A DNA stretch of 64,000 nucleotides from Sipunculus nudus (taxonomy: Eukaryota > Annelida > Sipuncula > Golfingiida > Sipunculidae): assembly GCA_026874595.1 (NCBI GenBank), contig CM049317.1:1043108-1107107 (forward strand), read 5' to 3'. Shown piece by piece: positions 1 through 11,502 of this stretch (positions are counted from its first letter, which is position 1; each line of letters opens with the position of its first letter). The position numbers and the translations under genes were made by a program. The notes below the pieces were generated by a model. It saw only the letters and a list, made by a program, of their open reading frames with translations, was not told the origin of the DNA and ran no database searches.

Positions 1-3000
1 CTTTGTAACAAGACTTCTGTCAGAGGGATTTCACATTAAACACAGTAGCTCAGTAACAAGACTTCAGTCAGAGGGACATTACATCAAACACAGTCGCTTT
101 GTAACAAGACTTCTGTCAGAGGGACATTACATCAAACACAGTCTCTTTGTAACAAGACTTCTGTTAGAGGGATTTTACATTAAACACAGTAGCTCAGTAA
201 CAAGACTTCAGTCAGAGGGACATAACATCAAACACAGTCGCTTTGTAACAAGACTTCTGTCAGAGGGATTTTACATTAAACACAGTCGCTCAGTAACAAG
301 ACTTCTGTCAGAGGGACATTACATCAAACACAGTCACATTGTAACAAGACTTCTGTCAGAGGGATATTACATTAAACACAGTCGCTCAGTAACAAGACTT
401 CAGTCAGAGGGACATTACATCAAACACAGTCGCTTTGTAACAAGACTTCTGTCAGAGGGATTTTACATTAAACACAGTCGCTCAGTAACAAGACTTCAGT
501 CAGAGGGACATTACATCAAACACAGTCACTTTGTAACAAGACTTCTGTCAGAGGGATTTTAAATTAAACACAGTAGCTCAGTAACAAGACTTCAGTCAGA
601 GGGACATTATATCAAACACAGTCGCTTTGTAACAAGACTTCTGTCAGAGGGATTTTACATTAAACACAGTCGCTCAGTAACAAGACTTCAGTCAGAGGGA
701 CATAACATCAAACACAGTCGCTTTGTAACAAGACTTCTGTCAGAGGGATTTTACATTAAACACAGTCGCTCAGTAACAAGACTTCTGTCAGAGGGACATT
801 ACATCAAACACAGTCACATTGTAACAAGACTTCTGTCAGAGGGATATTACATTAAACACAGTCGCTCAGTAACAAGACTTCTGTCAGAGGGACATTACAT
901 CAAACACAGTCGCTTTGTAACAAGACTTCTGTCAGAGGGATATTACATCTAACACAGTCACTTTGTAACAAGACTTCCGTCAGAGGGATATTACATCTGA
1001 CACAGTCACTTTGTAACAAGACTTCTGTCAGAGGGATATTACATCTTACACAGTCACTTTGTAACAAGACTTCCGTCAGAGGGATATTACATCTAACACA
1101 GTCACTTTGTAACAAGACTTCTGTCAGAGGGATTTTACATTAAACACAGTAGCTCAGTAACAAGACTTCAGTCAGAGGGACATTACATCAAACACAGTCG
1201 CTTTGTAACAAGACTTCTGTCAGAGGGATTTTACATTAAACACAGTCGCTCAGTAACAAGACTTCTGTCAGAGGGACATTACATCAAACACAGTCACTTT
1301 GTAACAAGACTTCTGTCAGAGGGATATCACATTAAACACAGTCGCTCAGTAACAAGACCTCAGTCAGAGGGACATTACATCAAACACAGTCGCTTTGTAA
1401 CAAGACTTCTGTCAGAGGGATTTTACATTAAACACAGTCGCTCAGTAACAAGACTTCAGTCAGAGGGACATTACATCAAACACAGTCGCTTTGTAACAAG
1501 ACTTCTGTCAGAGGGATTTTACATTAAACACAGTCGCTCAGTAACAAGACTTCTGTCAGAGGGACATTACATCTTACACAGTCACTTTGTAACAAGACTT
1601 CCGTCAGAGGGATATAACATCTTACACAGTCGCTTTGTAACAAGACTTCCGTCAGAGGGATATTACATTAAACACAGTCACTTTGTAACAAGACTTCTGT
1701 CAGAGGGATATTATATTAAACACAGTCGCTCAGTAACAAGACTTCTGTCAGAGGGACATTACATCAAACACAGTCGCTTTGTAACAAGACTTCTGTCAGA
1801 GGGATATTACATTAAACACAGTCGCTCAGTAACAAGACTTCTGTCAGAGGGACATTACATCAAACACAGTCGCTTTGTAACAAGACTTCTGTCAGAGGGA
1901 TATTACATCTAACACAGTCACTTTGTAACAAGACTTCCGTCAGAGGGATATAACATCTTACACAGTCGCTTTGTAACAAGACTTCCGTCAGAGGGATATT
2001 ACATTAAACACAGTCACTTTGTAACAAGACTTCTGTCAGAGGGATATTACATTAAACACAGTCGCTCAGTAACAAGACTTCTGTCAGAGGGACATTACAT
2101 CTTACACAGTCACTTTGTAACAAGACTTCCGTCAGAGGGATATTACATCTAACACAGTCACTTTGTAACAAGACTTCTGTCAGAGGGATATTACATTAAA
2201 CACAGTCGCTCAGTAACAAGACTTCTGTCAGAGGGACATTACATCAAACACAGTCGCTTTGTAACAAGACTTCTGTCAGAGGGATATTACATTAAACACA
2301 GTCGCTCAGTAACAAGACTTCTGTCAGAGGGACATTACATCAAACACAGTCGCTTTGTAACAAGACTTCTGTCAGAGGGATTTTACATTTAACACAGTCG
2401 CTCAGTAACAAGACTTCTGTCAGAGGGACATTACATCAAACACAGTCACTTTGTAACAAGACTTCTGTCAGAGGGATTTTACATTAAACACAGTCGCTCA
2501 GTAACAAGACTTCTGTCAGAGGGACATTACATCAAACACAGTCGCTTTGTAACAAGACTTCTGTCAGAGGGATTTTACATTAAACACAGTCGCTCAGTAA
2601 CAAGACTTCTGTCAGAGGGACATTACATCAAACACAGTCGCTTTGTAACAAGACTTCTGTCAGAGGTATTTTACGTTAAACACAGTCGCTCAGTAACAAG
2701 ACTTCTGTCAGAGGGACATTACATCAAACACAGTCGCTTTGTAACAAGACTTCTGTCAGAGGGATTTTACATTAAACACAGTCGCCCAGTAACAAGACTT
2801 CTGTCAGAGGTACATTACATCAAACACAGTCGCTTTGTAACAAGACTTCCGTCAGAGGGACATTACATTAAACACAGTCGCTCAGTAACAAGACTTCTGT
2901 CAGAGGGACATTACATCAAACACAGTCGCTTTGTAACGAGACTTCTGTCAGAGGGATTTTACATTTAACACAGTCGCTCAGTAACAAGACTTCTGTCAGA

Positions 3001-4528
3001 GGGACATTACATCAAACACAGTCGCCTTGTAACAAGACTTCTGTCAGAGGAATATTACATTAAACACAGTCGCTCAGTAACAAGACTTCTGTCAGAGGGA
3101 CATTACATCAAACACAGTCGCTTTGTAACAAGACTTCTGTCAGAGGGATATTACATTAAACACAGTCGCTCAGTAACAAGACTTCTGTCAGAGGGACATT
3201 ACATCAAACAGTCGCTTTGTAACAAGACTTCTGTCAGAGGGATTTTACATTAAACACAGTCGCTCAGTAACAAGACTTCTGTCAGAGGGACATTACATCA
3301 AACACAGTCACTTTGTAACAAGACTTCTGTCAGAGGGATCTCACATTAAACACAGTCGCTCAGTAACAAGACTTCAGTCAGAGGGACATTACATCAAACA
3401 CAGTCGCTTTGTAACAAGACTTCTGTCAGAGGGATTTTACATTAAACACAGTCGCTCAGTAACAAGACTTCAGTCAGAGGGACATTACATCAAACACAGT
3501 CACTTTGTAACAAGACTTCTGTCAGAGGGATTTTACATTATACACAGTAGCTCAGTAACAAGACTTCAGTCAGAGGGACATTACATCAAACACAGTCGCT
3601 TTGTAACAAGACTTCTGTCAGAGGGATTTTACATTAAACACAGTCGCTCAGTAACAAGACTTCTGTCAGAGGGACATTACATCTTACACAGTCACTTTGT
3701 AACAAGACTTCCGTCAGAGGGATATAACATCTTACACAGTCGCTTTGTAACAAGACTTCCGTCAGAGGGATATTACATTAAACACAGTCACTTTGTAACA
3801 AGACTTCTGTCAGAGGGATATTACATTAAACACAGTCGCTCAGTAACAAGACTTCTGTCAGAGGGACATTACATCAAACACAGTCGCTTTGTAACAAGAC
3901 TTCTGTCAGAGGGATATTACATTAAACACAGTCGCTCAGTAACAAGACTTCTGTCAGAGGGACATTACATCAAACACAGTCGCTTTGTAACAAGACTTCT
4001 GTCAGAGGGATATTACATCTAACACAGTCACTTTGTAACAAGACTTCCGTCAGAGGGACATTACATCAAACACAGTCGCTTTGTAACAAGACTTCTGTCA
4101 GAGGGATTTTACATTTAACACAGTCGCTCAGTAACAAGACTTCTGTCAGAGGGACATTACATCAAACACAGTCGCCTTGTAACAAGACTTCTGTCAGAGG
4201 AATATTACATTAAACACAGTCGCTCAGTAACAAGACTTCTGTCAGAGGGACATTACATCAAACACAGTCGCTTTGTAACAAGACTTCTGTCAGAGGGATA
4301 TTACATTAAACACAGTCGCTCAGTAACAAGACTTCTGTCAGAAGGACATTACATCAAACAGTCGCTTTGTAACAAGACTTCTGTCAGAGGGATTTTACAT
4401 TAAACACAGTCGCCCAGTAACAAGACTTCTGTCAGAGGGACATTACATCAAACACAGTCACTTTGTAACAAGACTTTCGTCAGAGGGACATTACATCTTA
4501 CACAATCACTTTGTAACAAGATTTCTGC
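1..4528. repeat. 48-bp satellite array (about 94 units), truncated at window start
   Basis: Head-to-tail repeats of 48 bp stay in exact register for kilobases. Each unit contains GTAACAAGACTTC followed by GTCAGAGGGA and ends in ACACAGTCG. Two unit types mostly alternate: one begins CTTTG and carries a TTTTACATTAAA-type segment, the other begins CTCAG and carries ACATTACATCAAA. The effective period is therefore often 96 bp. Two units are 2 bp short (near 3,205 and 4,345). Because 48 is divisible by three, a minus-strand frame stays open at 900-1,115 with a 16-residue repeat; this is not treated as a gene. The last recognisable unit decays at about 4,500-4,528 into unique sequence. Confidence 0.97.
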
Positions 4529-5331
4529 CCATATGTGCACACCGTGACAAATAAGCATCAGTCGGGATAATTGGATTCCAACCCCAATGGTCATACATTC
4601 TCAGTGGTGAAACCTTTCGATTTTTTAAGATTTTTAATTGATCTTTGCGCCAAGATGTATTTAGACTGATATATAGGTATGTAAGTGAATAAGTAACCGG
4701 CTGACGAGAGTGGGAGAACTCAACAATATGCACTGTTTATAACATTATAAGTGAATATAATATAAACGTTTTATTATGCTACAGGCACAAGTCACAGTCA
4801 AACATGTCAAGATACGCCCGTCAAGTTAACAAGAGTTTTTTCTTTTAATGGAGAAAAAACACATCCCTTGTAAAGTTTATGTGATCTTTATGAATAAACT
4901 TACATTTTTTTATGTAAGCTTCGGGCAGGCGAAGATTGTTCATTGATTATTAATAAATAAATATTTAATGATGAAAACCAAATCAAGACATTGTATCATC
5001 TATTATAAGCTCAGTATTGTTCAGTCAATTGTCGCTACATTTGAATGTAAAATGTTCTTTTTATTTTATGCGAAGTGTTATTGTTACCCCCTGATTGTGA
5101 TTCTGTGATTGAGTGATATTTGTTCATTTCTCAACGCAAAACATTTAAGTCATTTCCAAGGAATTGGCTCAAAGCCAGAATAATATTGTGTGGGTTACTA
5201 GTGTTGAAAGTATTCAGTTTTGTAAATACAAGCCATGACAAGGAGAAAAGGAATGGTGAAGTCTTCTTACCATTTCAGTGTTTATCTCTTATCAGAATCA
5301 CTGTTGCAAAGGGGATTGTAATTATCTTAGC
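4529..5331. other. AT-rich spacer, nothing recognised
   Basis: This is unique AT-rich sequence between the 48-bp satellite and an (AT)n tract. Short open frames exist on both strands (for example the minus frame ending near 4,506), but none has recognisable domains, splice structure or compositional support. Confidence 0.5.

Positions 5332-5403
<72 letters not shown>
5332..5403. repeat. (TA)n microsatellite
   Basis: About 72 bp of almost pure TA dinucleotides with one interruption. It directly abuts the TGTTACGG end of the LTR-like element at 5,404. Confidence 0.97.
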
Positions 5404-5407
<4 letters not shown>

Positions 5408-6209
5408 ACGGAACCTTATAACAACAGATCACGTAATCGTGACCAGCACAAATTTTTTTACGGGGATAAAAAAATCAGTTTCCGAAACACTAGGTAGCAT
5501 GAAATGTCTAGGGGAATGAATAAAGAAATCAATGGCTTTTTGTTAACAAAACATTATAATTTATTCTTAGAACAATCCTAACATTACAATACACTAAATC
5601 AATACAGTTACACAGTATAACAGGAAGAAGGGGGCTGTACCCCCGAAAGCTTGTGTCAAGAGTAACAACACCAGCTAGTCTGCATTAATATATCATATAT
5701 CTACTTCACTTACTCACAGTATAACAATTATAAGAATGTACAGTACCAGAGTGTCCGGATCCTAGGCTTTGATTTCTGGATACCAACGCTGTCACAGCTC
5801 AACAAGAGTCCTTTAACACAAATAAACCAGATGAACAGTTCATGCAAATCCTTTTATAGTATAGTCCGATGTAATCTCGAAAACAATCTGTTGTAATCCA
5901 AAAGGGAAGTTCTGGTAATAACAGTAAGGCAAACTGAAGACTTATAAAGTCTGTAAAAGTCCGTAGAATATCTATAAGGTGCCAAAAAACAATGACGAGA
6001 GAGTCACACTCTTCCGTGTCCGCTGGTATGTTTCTCTCTGCCGGCTCTAAATACAGCCCCCATTTATAGTCTCCTCACCCGAAGCCCAGAAACTTCCATT
6101 TTCACGAACATTCCAAACACAACAATACACACGCAACTATAGCGTATTAACAGACCCGAAACATTTCTTTAGGGTGTCCTGGCTGTTGTCACCTCCCAAC
6201 AGCATAACA
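5404..6209 (-). mobile_element. LTR-like dispersed repeat, copy 1 (right end uncertain)
   Basis: This segment is clearly homologous, in the same orientation, to 55,516-56,183. Both begin on the + strand with TGTTACGGAACC and share long stretches, such as ACATTACAATACACTAAATC and a GTGTCCGCTGG block. Read on the minus strand, it has a TATA box (TATAAAT, 6,062-6,068) followed by GGGGCTGT, then an AATAAA signal (complement of 5,560-5,565), and ends CCGTAACA at 5,404. TG...CA ends with an internal promoter and poly(A) signal suggest a solo LTR on the minus strand. The right end (TAACA at 6,205-6,209) is a guess and no clean target duplication was found. A non-LTR promoter-bearing nonautonomous element is the alternative. 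Confidence 0.45.
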
Positions 6210-6556
6210 TCAACTTGTGGACTTTTTTGGCGGTACCCGTCTGCTAACCTGCAATGAACATCTAATGAGCGTATGGATTTTTATTTATTTTTTATTGTGA
6301 ACCACCAGGAACATGTTGTGATCACTGAATCGACTTCTAGTTTCCGCTTCAGTTAAGTATTTATTTGAGTTACAGGACATTCATAGACTTTGTTAAGTTA
6401 TTATGTGTTAATCCTATACTATTATTTGTCATTGTACATCATGTGTATACTGCCATATTTATGATTAATAGGGCACCTTTAAAGCACATATAACGTCTTA
6501 TTTTTTATCTGTGAGGATGCGTGTCTGAATATTTGCTGTTCTGCCCGTTGAGTCAG

Positions 6557-6559
<3 letters not shown>
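6210..6559. other. AT-rich spacer, nothing recognised
   Basis: Low-complexity AT-rich sequence between the LTR-like repeat and an (AT)n tract. No gene, RNA or repeat family was recognised. Confidence 0.5.

Positions 6560-6636
<77 letters not shown>
6560..6636. repeat. (AT)n microsatellite
   Basis: About 77 bp of uninterrupted AT dinucleotides. Confidence 0.98.
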
Positions 6637-6639
<3 letters not shown>

Positions 6640-9228
6640 CATTATAGTAAATGCACGTACCAATATTATGAACAGTTTGCGTTTATAGATGAGTTTAAAA
6701 TATCAACCTTATAAACCTCAAGTGCAGACTGATACATACACTCGAATCAAGGAGAGTGAAAATATATGTACATATCTTTGTCTTGGACACAGTTGAAGAA
6801 GCCATATCCATGAGTTTACCGAAGACTGATCTGAAGATCCTAACCATCTCTAATCATCCAGGTTATCAACTCAAGCTCCTCTGTCCAGGGGAGCGACAAT
6901 CCGCAAAGCGCCTGCTCCGCAGGCTTATCAAGAGGAGTCCGATTGCCACCATGTGTCCGTGTAAGAAGCTAGAGAGGGAACAAACCACGCTGCGAAACCC
7001 AAGAGCCTAAAACACCAGGCCCTGCCTTCTTTTTCAATATGCAGATTACATATTGTATTGTACTTTGGAAGTACTTAAAAACAAGACCGTTGCAAGCGTG
7101 CATAATACACAAGTCGTATATCATGTGATCTTTGATGTCATTAAATTTGCGTTTGGTTTGCCTAATATTTAATTAAGGGGAGAAACTCTGTCAGTAATAT
7201 TTATTATGAGTTCCATGAAAATCCATACGAGTTTTGGTACGTCATCATGACGCCAACAGACTTTAATTTGAATATATATGAGTACTCAAAAGTAAGAAAA
7301 ATTTAAAAGGAGCACTTTTATGTCTAACTCTGTTTCCAGTCCAATTATTTTATTCATATTGCAATTTTCTGCATATATATATAGAATATATGGGCACACG
7401 GGTGTTCTTAAGCCTCGCTTTGAACAGCGAATATAAAAAAGAACATCAAAGATATCACGTACAATAACATGACCACGTGTACAGTTGCAATTTTCCCCTT
7501 TATGACACAATATAGAAAGCTATAAAAATTTCACTTTGAAGGGACTTCTGGATAATTCAATTCTTTATGATCAATAGTTATTGAACTTAAACGTCATGTA
7601 CTCAAACCGTTTAAACAAAGCAGTTTCAATAAGGTACATGACATATCATGATCTTGAGATTCGAAAAATAGATATGCATTTCAGATACCCCATGGATATG
7701 TGTATCTATAAACATTTAGCACAAAATGTTTTTCTTAAACCAGGTCAGTAATAAAAATAGCTAAAGTAAATTACTGAAACATTTGAATCATACCGACTAT
7801 AACATTAACAAAAATGCATGACCATCCGCATGTTATACTAATCTCTGATATTTGATAAAAATGAATTAAATTATTCCATGTTTATATAATTTGAGCAGAA
7901 TGACAAAGTCCTTTTAAACTATTTTATTTGAACCCTCGGGATTTGCTTAACAACCAGATCCAAGCATGTGATTAACTGGTGTCAAAGCGTTCATATAGGA
8001 ATATCATTATTATTCAAATAAAAATTAGACAAAAATTAACTGCAGCTTTGTACTGATCCAACCCTATTAACAATTAGCAAGTAAGAATACCATGCAGTTC
8101 AAGTATTTTTATGCGACAAATTATTGATTTCTTTTTATAAATTATTTATTCCCCTCAAGACCAGCAATCACTTGGTCACGTGTTTAGTTTATTCACAAAA
8201 TCGCCACATTTGGAGGAAGAAAAACTAAAAGTAATCCAAATCTTGCAGATCCAAACGAGGCCATAAATAAACGATTGGTTCCTGGTTTACCACAGGATGA
8301 ATTAATTATAATCACAATAGACAACTTACCAGTTTGGTCGTTTGGAAAATATATATAAATGTTGTAATGTATTGCCAGGTTATGTCTTTAACTGTTTTAC
8401 ATAAAATAGATAATTTAGCCATATTTCAAGGACATCGCCCATGCACTGTAAGTTACGGTGTGGCATGCAATTGCATGAGCTGATTATCACATACCTGAAC
8501 TATTTCTGTTTTATCTTGACACAGATGATAGTTACTTTAAATATGTAGATGCTGTTCCCGTTTGTCAACATTGCTGTGTTTACTTACACGTTGTTGATAA
8601 ACAAGTTCATAGATCCTTCAAGAGACGTTATAAGAACTTATCTTAACCGAAATTACCCTAAGATCATTAATATATATACATAGAGGAAGCCACACAAATT
8701 ATTTTTCAAAAGGTAGGGGAATGGACACCTCTAATGAATGAGTAGGAGGTGAATCGCGTCTGGCAATAAACGGACCAAGGGGTAACTCGGCGTTTCCAGT
8801 GACCGGGTTGTTGGTGGGAGGTTGTTGGAGAGAGGAGCGCTGCATTCTAGATATAAAGAGCTAGAAAGGGGAATTATGAGAGAAAATTATTGAGTATTGA
8901 GTACACTTGAGATAACCTTATTAATCACATTACCCAACAGCTTGTTTCACCCAGAGTCAAACACGGAGTTCCGAATAATTTGACGGCGCAGATGTAAATA
9001 AGGAATTACTTCCTCCGAGTTTTAAAGGGCTCAATGAATAATACCAAATAGCTCTCTCGTTAAAAAATACTTTAGGATATAGTTTATATTAACATTGTAA
9101 CCATATTTACTCGCAATCGTAGCGTTTCCTGGATACGACAATCAGGCATGGACAGAATAGAGCGTCTTAATTCAAAAGATATATCGGTATATTGGCCAAG
9201 CTCTCCTATGAAACTTTATATCATAAAC
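6637..9228. other. AT-rich intergenic DNA with one GC-richer island
   Basis: Mostly AT-rich unique sequence with no recognisable gene. A GC-richer island at about 6,790-7,010 contains an 84-codon + strand frame (6,756-7,010) rich in Lys, Arg and Leu in its second half. I do not recognise its product, see no convincing splice partner and do not call it a gene. A second G-rich patch lies at about 8,700-8,900. No tandem repeats were seen. Confidence 0.45.
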
Positions 9229-9234
9229 TTTATT
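9229..9234 (-). terminator. Polyadenylation signal AATAAA of the SnoaL-like gene
   Basis: The + strand TTTATT reads AATAAA on the minus strand, about 76 nt beyond the predicted stop codon at 9,310-9,312. The spacing fits a short 3' UTR for the gene whose last exon is 9,310-9,433. Confidence 0.55.
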
Positions 9235-9309
9235 TCATTTATGTTTAATGCACAAAAGGAAAATAATAAAGAATGGATCACTGGCCCATGTAGTCCTGTT
9301 GTTATTTAA

Positions 9310-9433
9310 TCAACAAATCGTAAAAAGACTAATTTTGTATTTGGCTATTTCAATCGCTTGACCTTTGTTCCACAAATTGCCGGTGATCACCCAAGGCCCA
9401 TCAGTTGACGTCATCTTCCATGCGACGACTCCC
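9310..9433 (-). CDS. Exon 4 of SnoaL-like gene: domain end and stop
   Basis: After acceptor AATACTAG the exon supplies the third base of Arg129 and then GVVAWKMTSTDGPWVI and NLWN, the usual C-terminal strands and Trp-Asn of the fold. It then runs 18 residues to TGA at 9,312-9,310. The tail after WN has no family resemblance, so a further splice (for example at AAAG|GTCAAG) is possible. Confidence 0.62.
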
Positions 9434-10839
9434 CTAGTATTAATTAAAGATAACTTTAAATTTAACATATTTATCAATAAATATACACATGATTATTACG
9501 TAAACAATTCAAACAATGGATGTAACACGGGATCTTAAATGTAGTATAACCCAAAAATTGAGTGTGTCAGGAGTTATTTTTACCTACGAAGACAATTACT
9601 TCATTTTTCAAAACCTCAACGAACAGGTGCCATGTTTTTAGTATCTAAAGTATTTAGAACAGGGTCTATTAGTATTAGTAAGGTTCTATACAGAAATGGA
9701 ATTATTGACTTTCTAAAAGAAAAAAACGGAATTCCAAAAAGGAATGCTCCTATCCATAGAAAGAATTTATCTTAACCTGAAACGTTACTTTGAGGAGTTG
9801 AGTGCACCAAGGCTTGATTAATGCCAAAATACATTTTATAAGATTGTAATTAAGTCCTGTATTAGTTGTATTTTTATCCGGGAATACGAACCTCGTCCTC
9901 AGTATATTCCCTGTGTCCGGGTTTCTTTCACGGGTGTGGTACAGCTGGACAGCGACTTGTCCGTAGATTCTGATCGTGTCGCTCCGATCTTGTAGGTCCC
10001 TCCCACCTCTCTGTATCGCTTGCTCGATTACTTTCACGCAAGCTTAAAGGAATGAGATCTACATGTCTTTATTAATGTTAATAATAAAAAAATTATTAAA
10101 ATTATAAAAATTATTAAATTATTAGTGTTGGAAAATTATCAATGTTAGACATGAAATAATCTGTTTACTTAAAGTTCATATGGTGTATCGTAAACATGCC
10201 GGTAGATCATGATAAACGTACGGTGCTCTATATTTGAACTACACGACATAACTATTGTAATATTTGTGTTACTTCGGTCCTGTAGCTTAAATAGTGAGAC
10301 ATCTGTGTTTTGGGTTAAATAGTTCGATTTATAAGAAACCGAGAGAGTATAACAAGCTGTGTAAATATATATAGTTTTGTAAGTGTTGTTGAAAAATTAC
10401 CATCTCTGCCTTTGTATATGTTTCCAAAAGGGGGCATCAAGTAGATGTCCATCGCATGTAATTCGTCGCACAGTCTGTCAGCCTTTTCCTCTTCGAACAA
10501 CCAACAGTAGTTTTTCGTTCGACTAATTATGTCCGCCTTGGCGATTTCTACAGTCAATAAAGGAAAACACATTCTGACCGTTTTTCATAGTCCTGCACAT
10601 CCGATTCAGTCTTTAGAATTGATTTTCCATTTTCAAGTGATTCGTTCACGAAATACACAAATGATCGACTCAAACACTCATTAATAATGTTCAAACATAT
10701 AATCAATGTATATACCATCGAATAAAGGCTTTCAAACCAATGTATGGCGACCTGTTAGATCCTCATGGTGGGACGTCTTTGCAGGTGCTTGGTGAAATAG
10801 CAGCGCAGCCAGAAACAGTAAACGACACAGCCTGACCAT
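9310..10839 (-). CDS. Secreted NTF2/SnoaL-like (DUF4440-type) domain protein, 4 exons
   Basis: The four exons (10,839-10,752; 10,547-10,401; 10,042-9,892; 9,433-9,310) join with compatible phases into 510 nt, giving 169 residues plus stop. All three introns (204, 358 and 458 bp) are GT-AG, with pyrimidine-rich tracts before acceptors 1 and 2. Residues 1-20 form a signal peptide (hydrophobic LLFLAALLF core, likely cleavage after APA), so the product is probably secreted. Residues about 30-151 resemble SnoaL/NTF2-like domains: an N-terminal helix, then DIYLMPP (63-69), Y-x-GRDA (74-79), a YGQVAVQLY strand (105-113), RGVVAWK (129-135), a GPWVI strand (141-145) and LWN (149-151). Known relatives form cone-shaped small-molecule or dimerisation folds; no specific substrate can be inferred. 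Length is normal for the family. The exon 1 and exon 3 donors (GTCGCC, GTTCGT) are weak, so those boundaries are the least certain. The structure was inferred by eye, without transcript data. Confidence 0.72.
9892..10042 (-). CDS. Exon 3 of SnoaL-like gene
   Basis: The acceptor tract CTCATTCCTTTAAG precedes CTTGCGTG. The exon encodes residues 79-128 plus two bases of codon 129, including VIEQAIQRGG, IRIYGQVAVQLYH and NPDTGNILRT. The open frame continues past the donor (ACGAG|GTTCGT) for about 47 codons, but that extension loses similarity to the family while exon 4 restores it. Confidence 0.65.
10401..10547 (-). CDS. Exon 2 of SnoaL-like gene
   Basis: The acceptor follows a T-rich tract ending ACTGTAG. 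The exon is 147 bp (phase 1 to phase 1) and encodes residues 30-78, including the helix ISRTKNYCWLFEEEKADRL and the DIYLMPP motif. The donor is ATG|GTAATT. Confidence 0.72.
10752..10839 (-). CDS. Exon 1 of SnoaL-like gene: start codon and signal peptide
   Basis: The ATG at 10,839-10,837 (minus) opens 29 codons whose product starts MVRLCRLLFLAALL, a typical signal peptide, and ends in HHEDLT plus the first base of codon 30. The donor reads CAG|GTCGCC. The first base G plus AA from exon 2 gives Glu30, so the phase matches exactly. Confidence 0.65.
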
Positions 10840-11502
10840 GATCGTTGTTACAGACAAATTGTTTGTATCATCTAGTCAACTGAATCGTTACTTGCCTCTC
10901 ATGGCAGATGCCACAGATGCACAACACTTTAAATTACAACGAAAATTGATTCTGGTAACAACTGCAGAGAAGGCATCGATATTTCATATTTTTTGTCATA
11001 TGTTATAATTAGTTCGAAGAGCTCATTGTTATAATGAAACATCTGAGTGGTGTTACACCGCTACCTGTAAGTTAAAAACGGCGATTAATACGAGTTCTAG
11101 TTATGCCGACTTCTTTACGTCGGACGATGTCTGTCTCTATCGTTTATGTCTGGAGACTCATGGTGATCTTTGGAGATGGTGAGCTTGCATGGAGAACATG
11201 TTTCATTTTCTTGTTTATCCTGATCTCAGATTGTTCAGTTAATCCCTGTTGCCCTTTCTTTTACAACGACTCTTCACATCTTGTGGAGGAATAAGGATCG
11301 TGACGGTTGACTCTTGCGTCAAGGGTTAGGTAGTGGGCTATTACTACCAGTTGTTTGTGGTTGTAGCGCTCTCTCTTTGTAGCCTGTGCTCTCTATGGAG
11401 CCAGAACTTGGGGTCGAAGCCACTCTCGTTAAATATTTACGTACATAGAAGAAAACAATTGTATTTCGTGTCCTATTGAGTTTAAATAACGGTTCGGCCT
11501 AT
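10840..11502. other. 5' flank of the SnoaL-like gene up to the satellite edge
   Basis: This holds the presumed minus-strand promoter region. A weak TATA-like TTTAAAG lies near 10,930, which is not strong enough to call. A 63-codon + strand frame at 11,103-11,294 has no recognisable domain. The unique sequence gives way to 62/63-bp units at about 11,503. Confidence 0.4.

Noticed and set aside
900-1115. Minus-strand 71-codon frame in the 48-bp satellite
   Set aside because: A 16-residue repeat caused by a 48-bp unit in a local run lacking stops; neighbouring units break it.
1-4528. CRISPR array
   Set aside because: The whole 48-bp unit repeats with no unique spacers, and the context is an intron-bearing eukaryotic genome.
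6756-7010. 84-codon gene on +
   Set aside because: GC-richer than its flanks, but with no recognisable domain, no splice partner and a start in AT-rich DNA; left as an unassigned island.
9750-9891. Extension of exon 3 of the SnoaL-like gene to the stop near 9,750
   Set aside because: The residues after GNILRTR lose family resemblance, whereas splicing at 9,892 to 9,433 restores it in phase.
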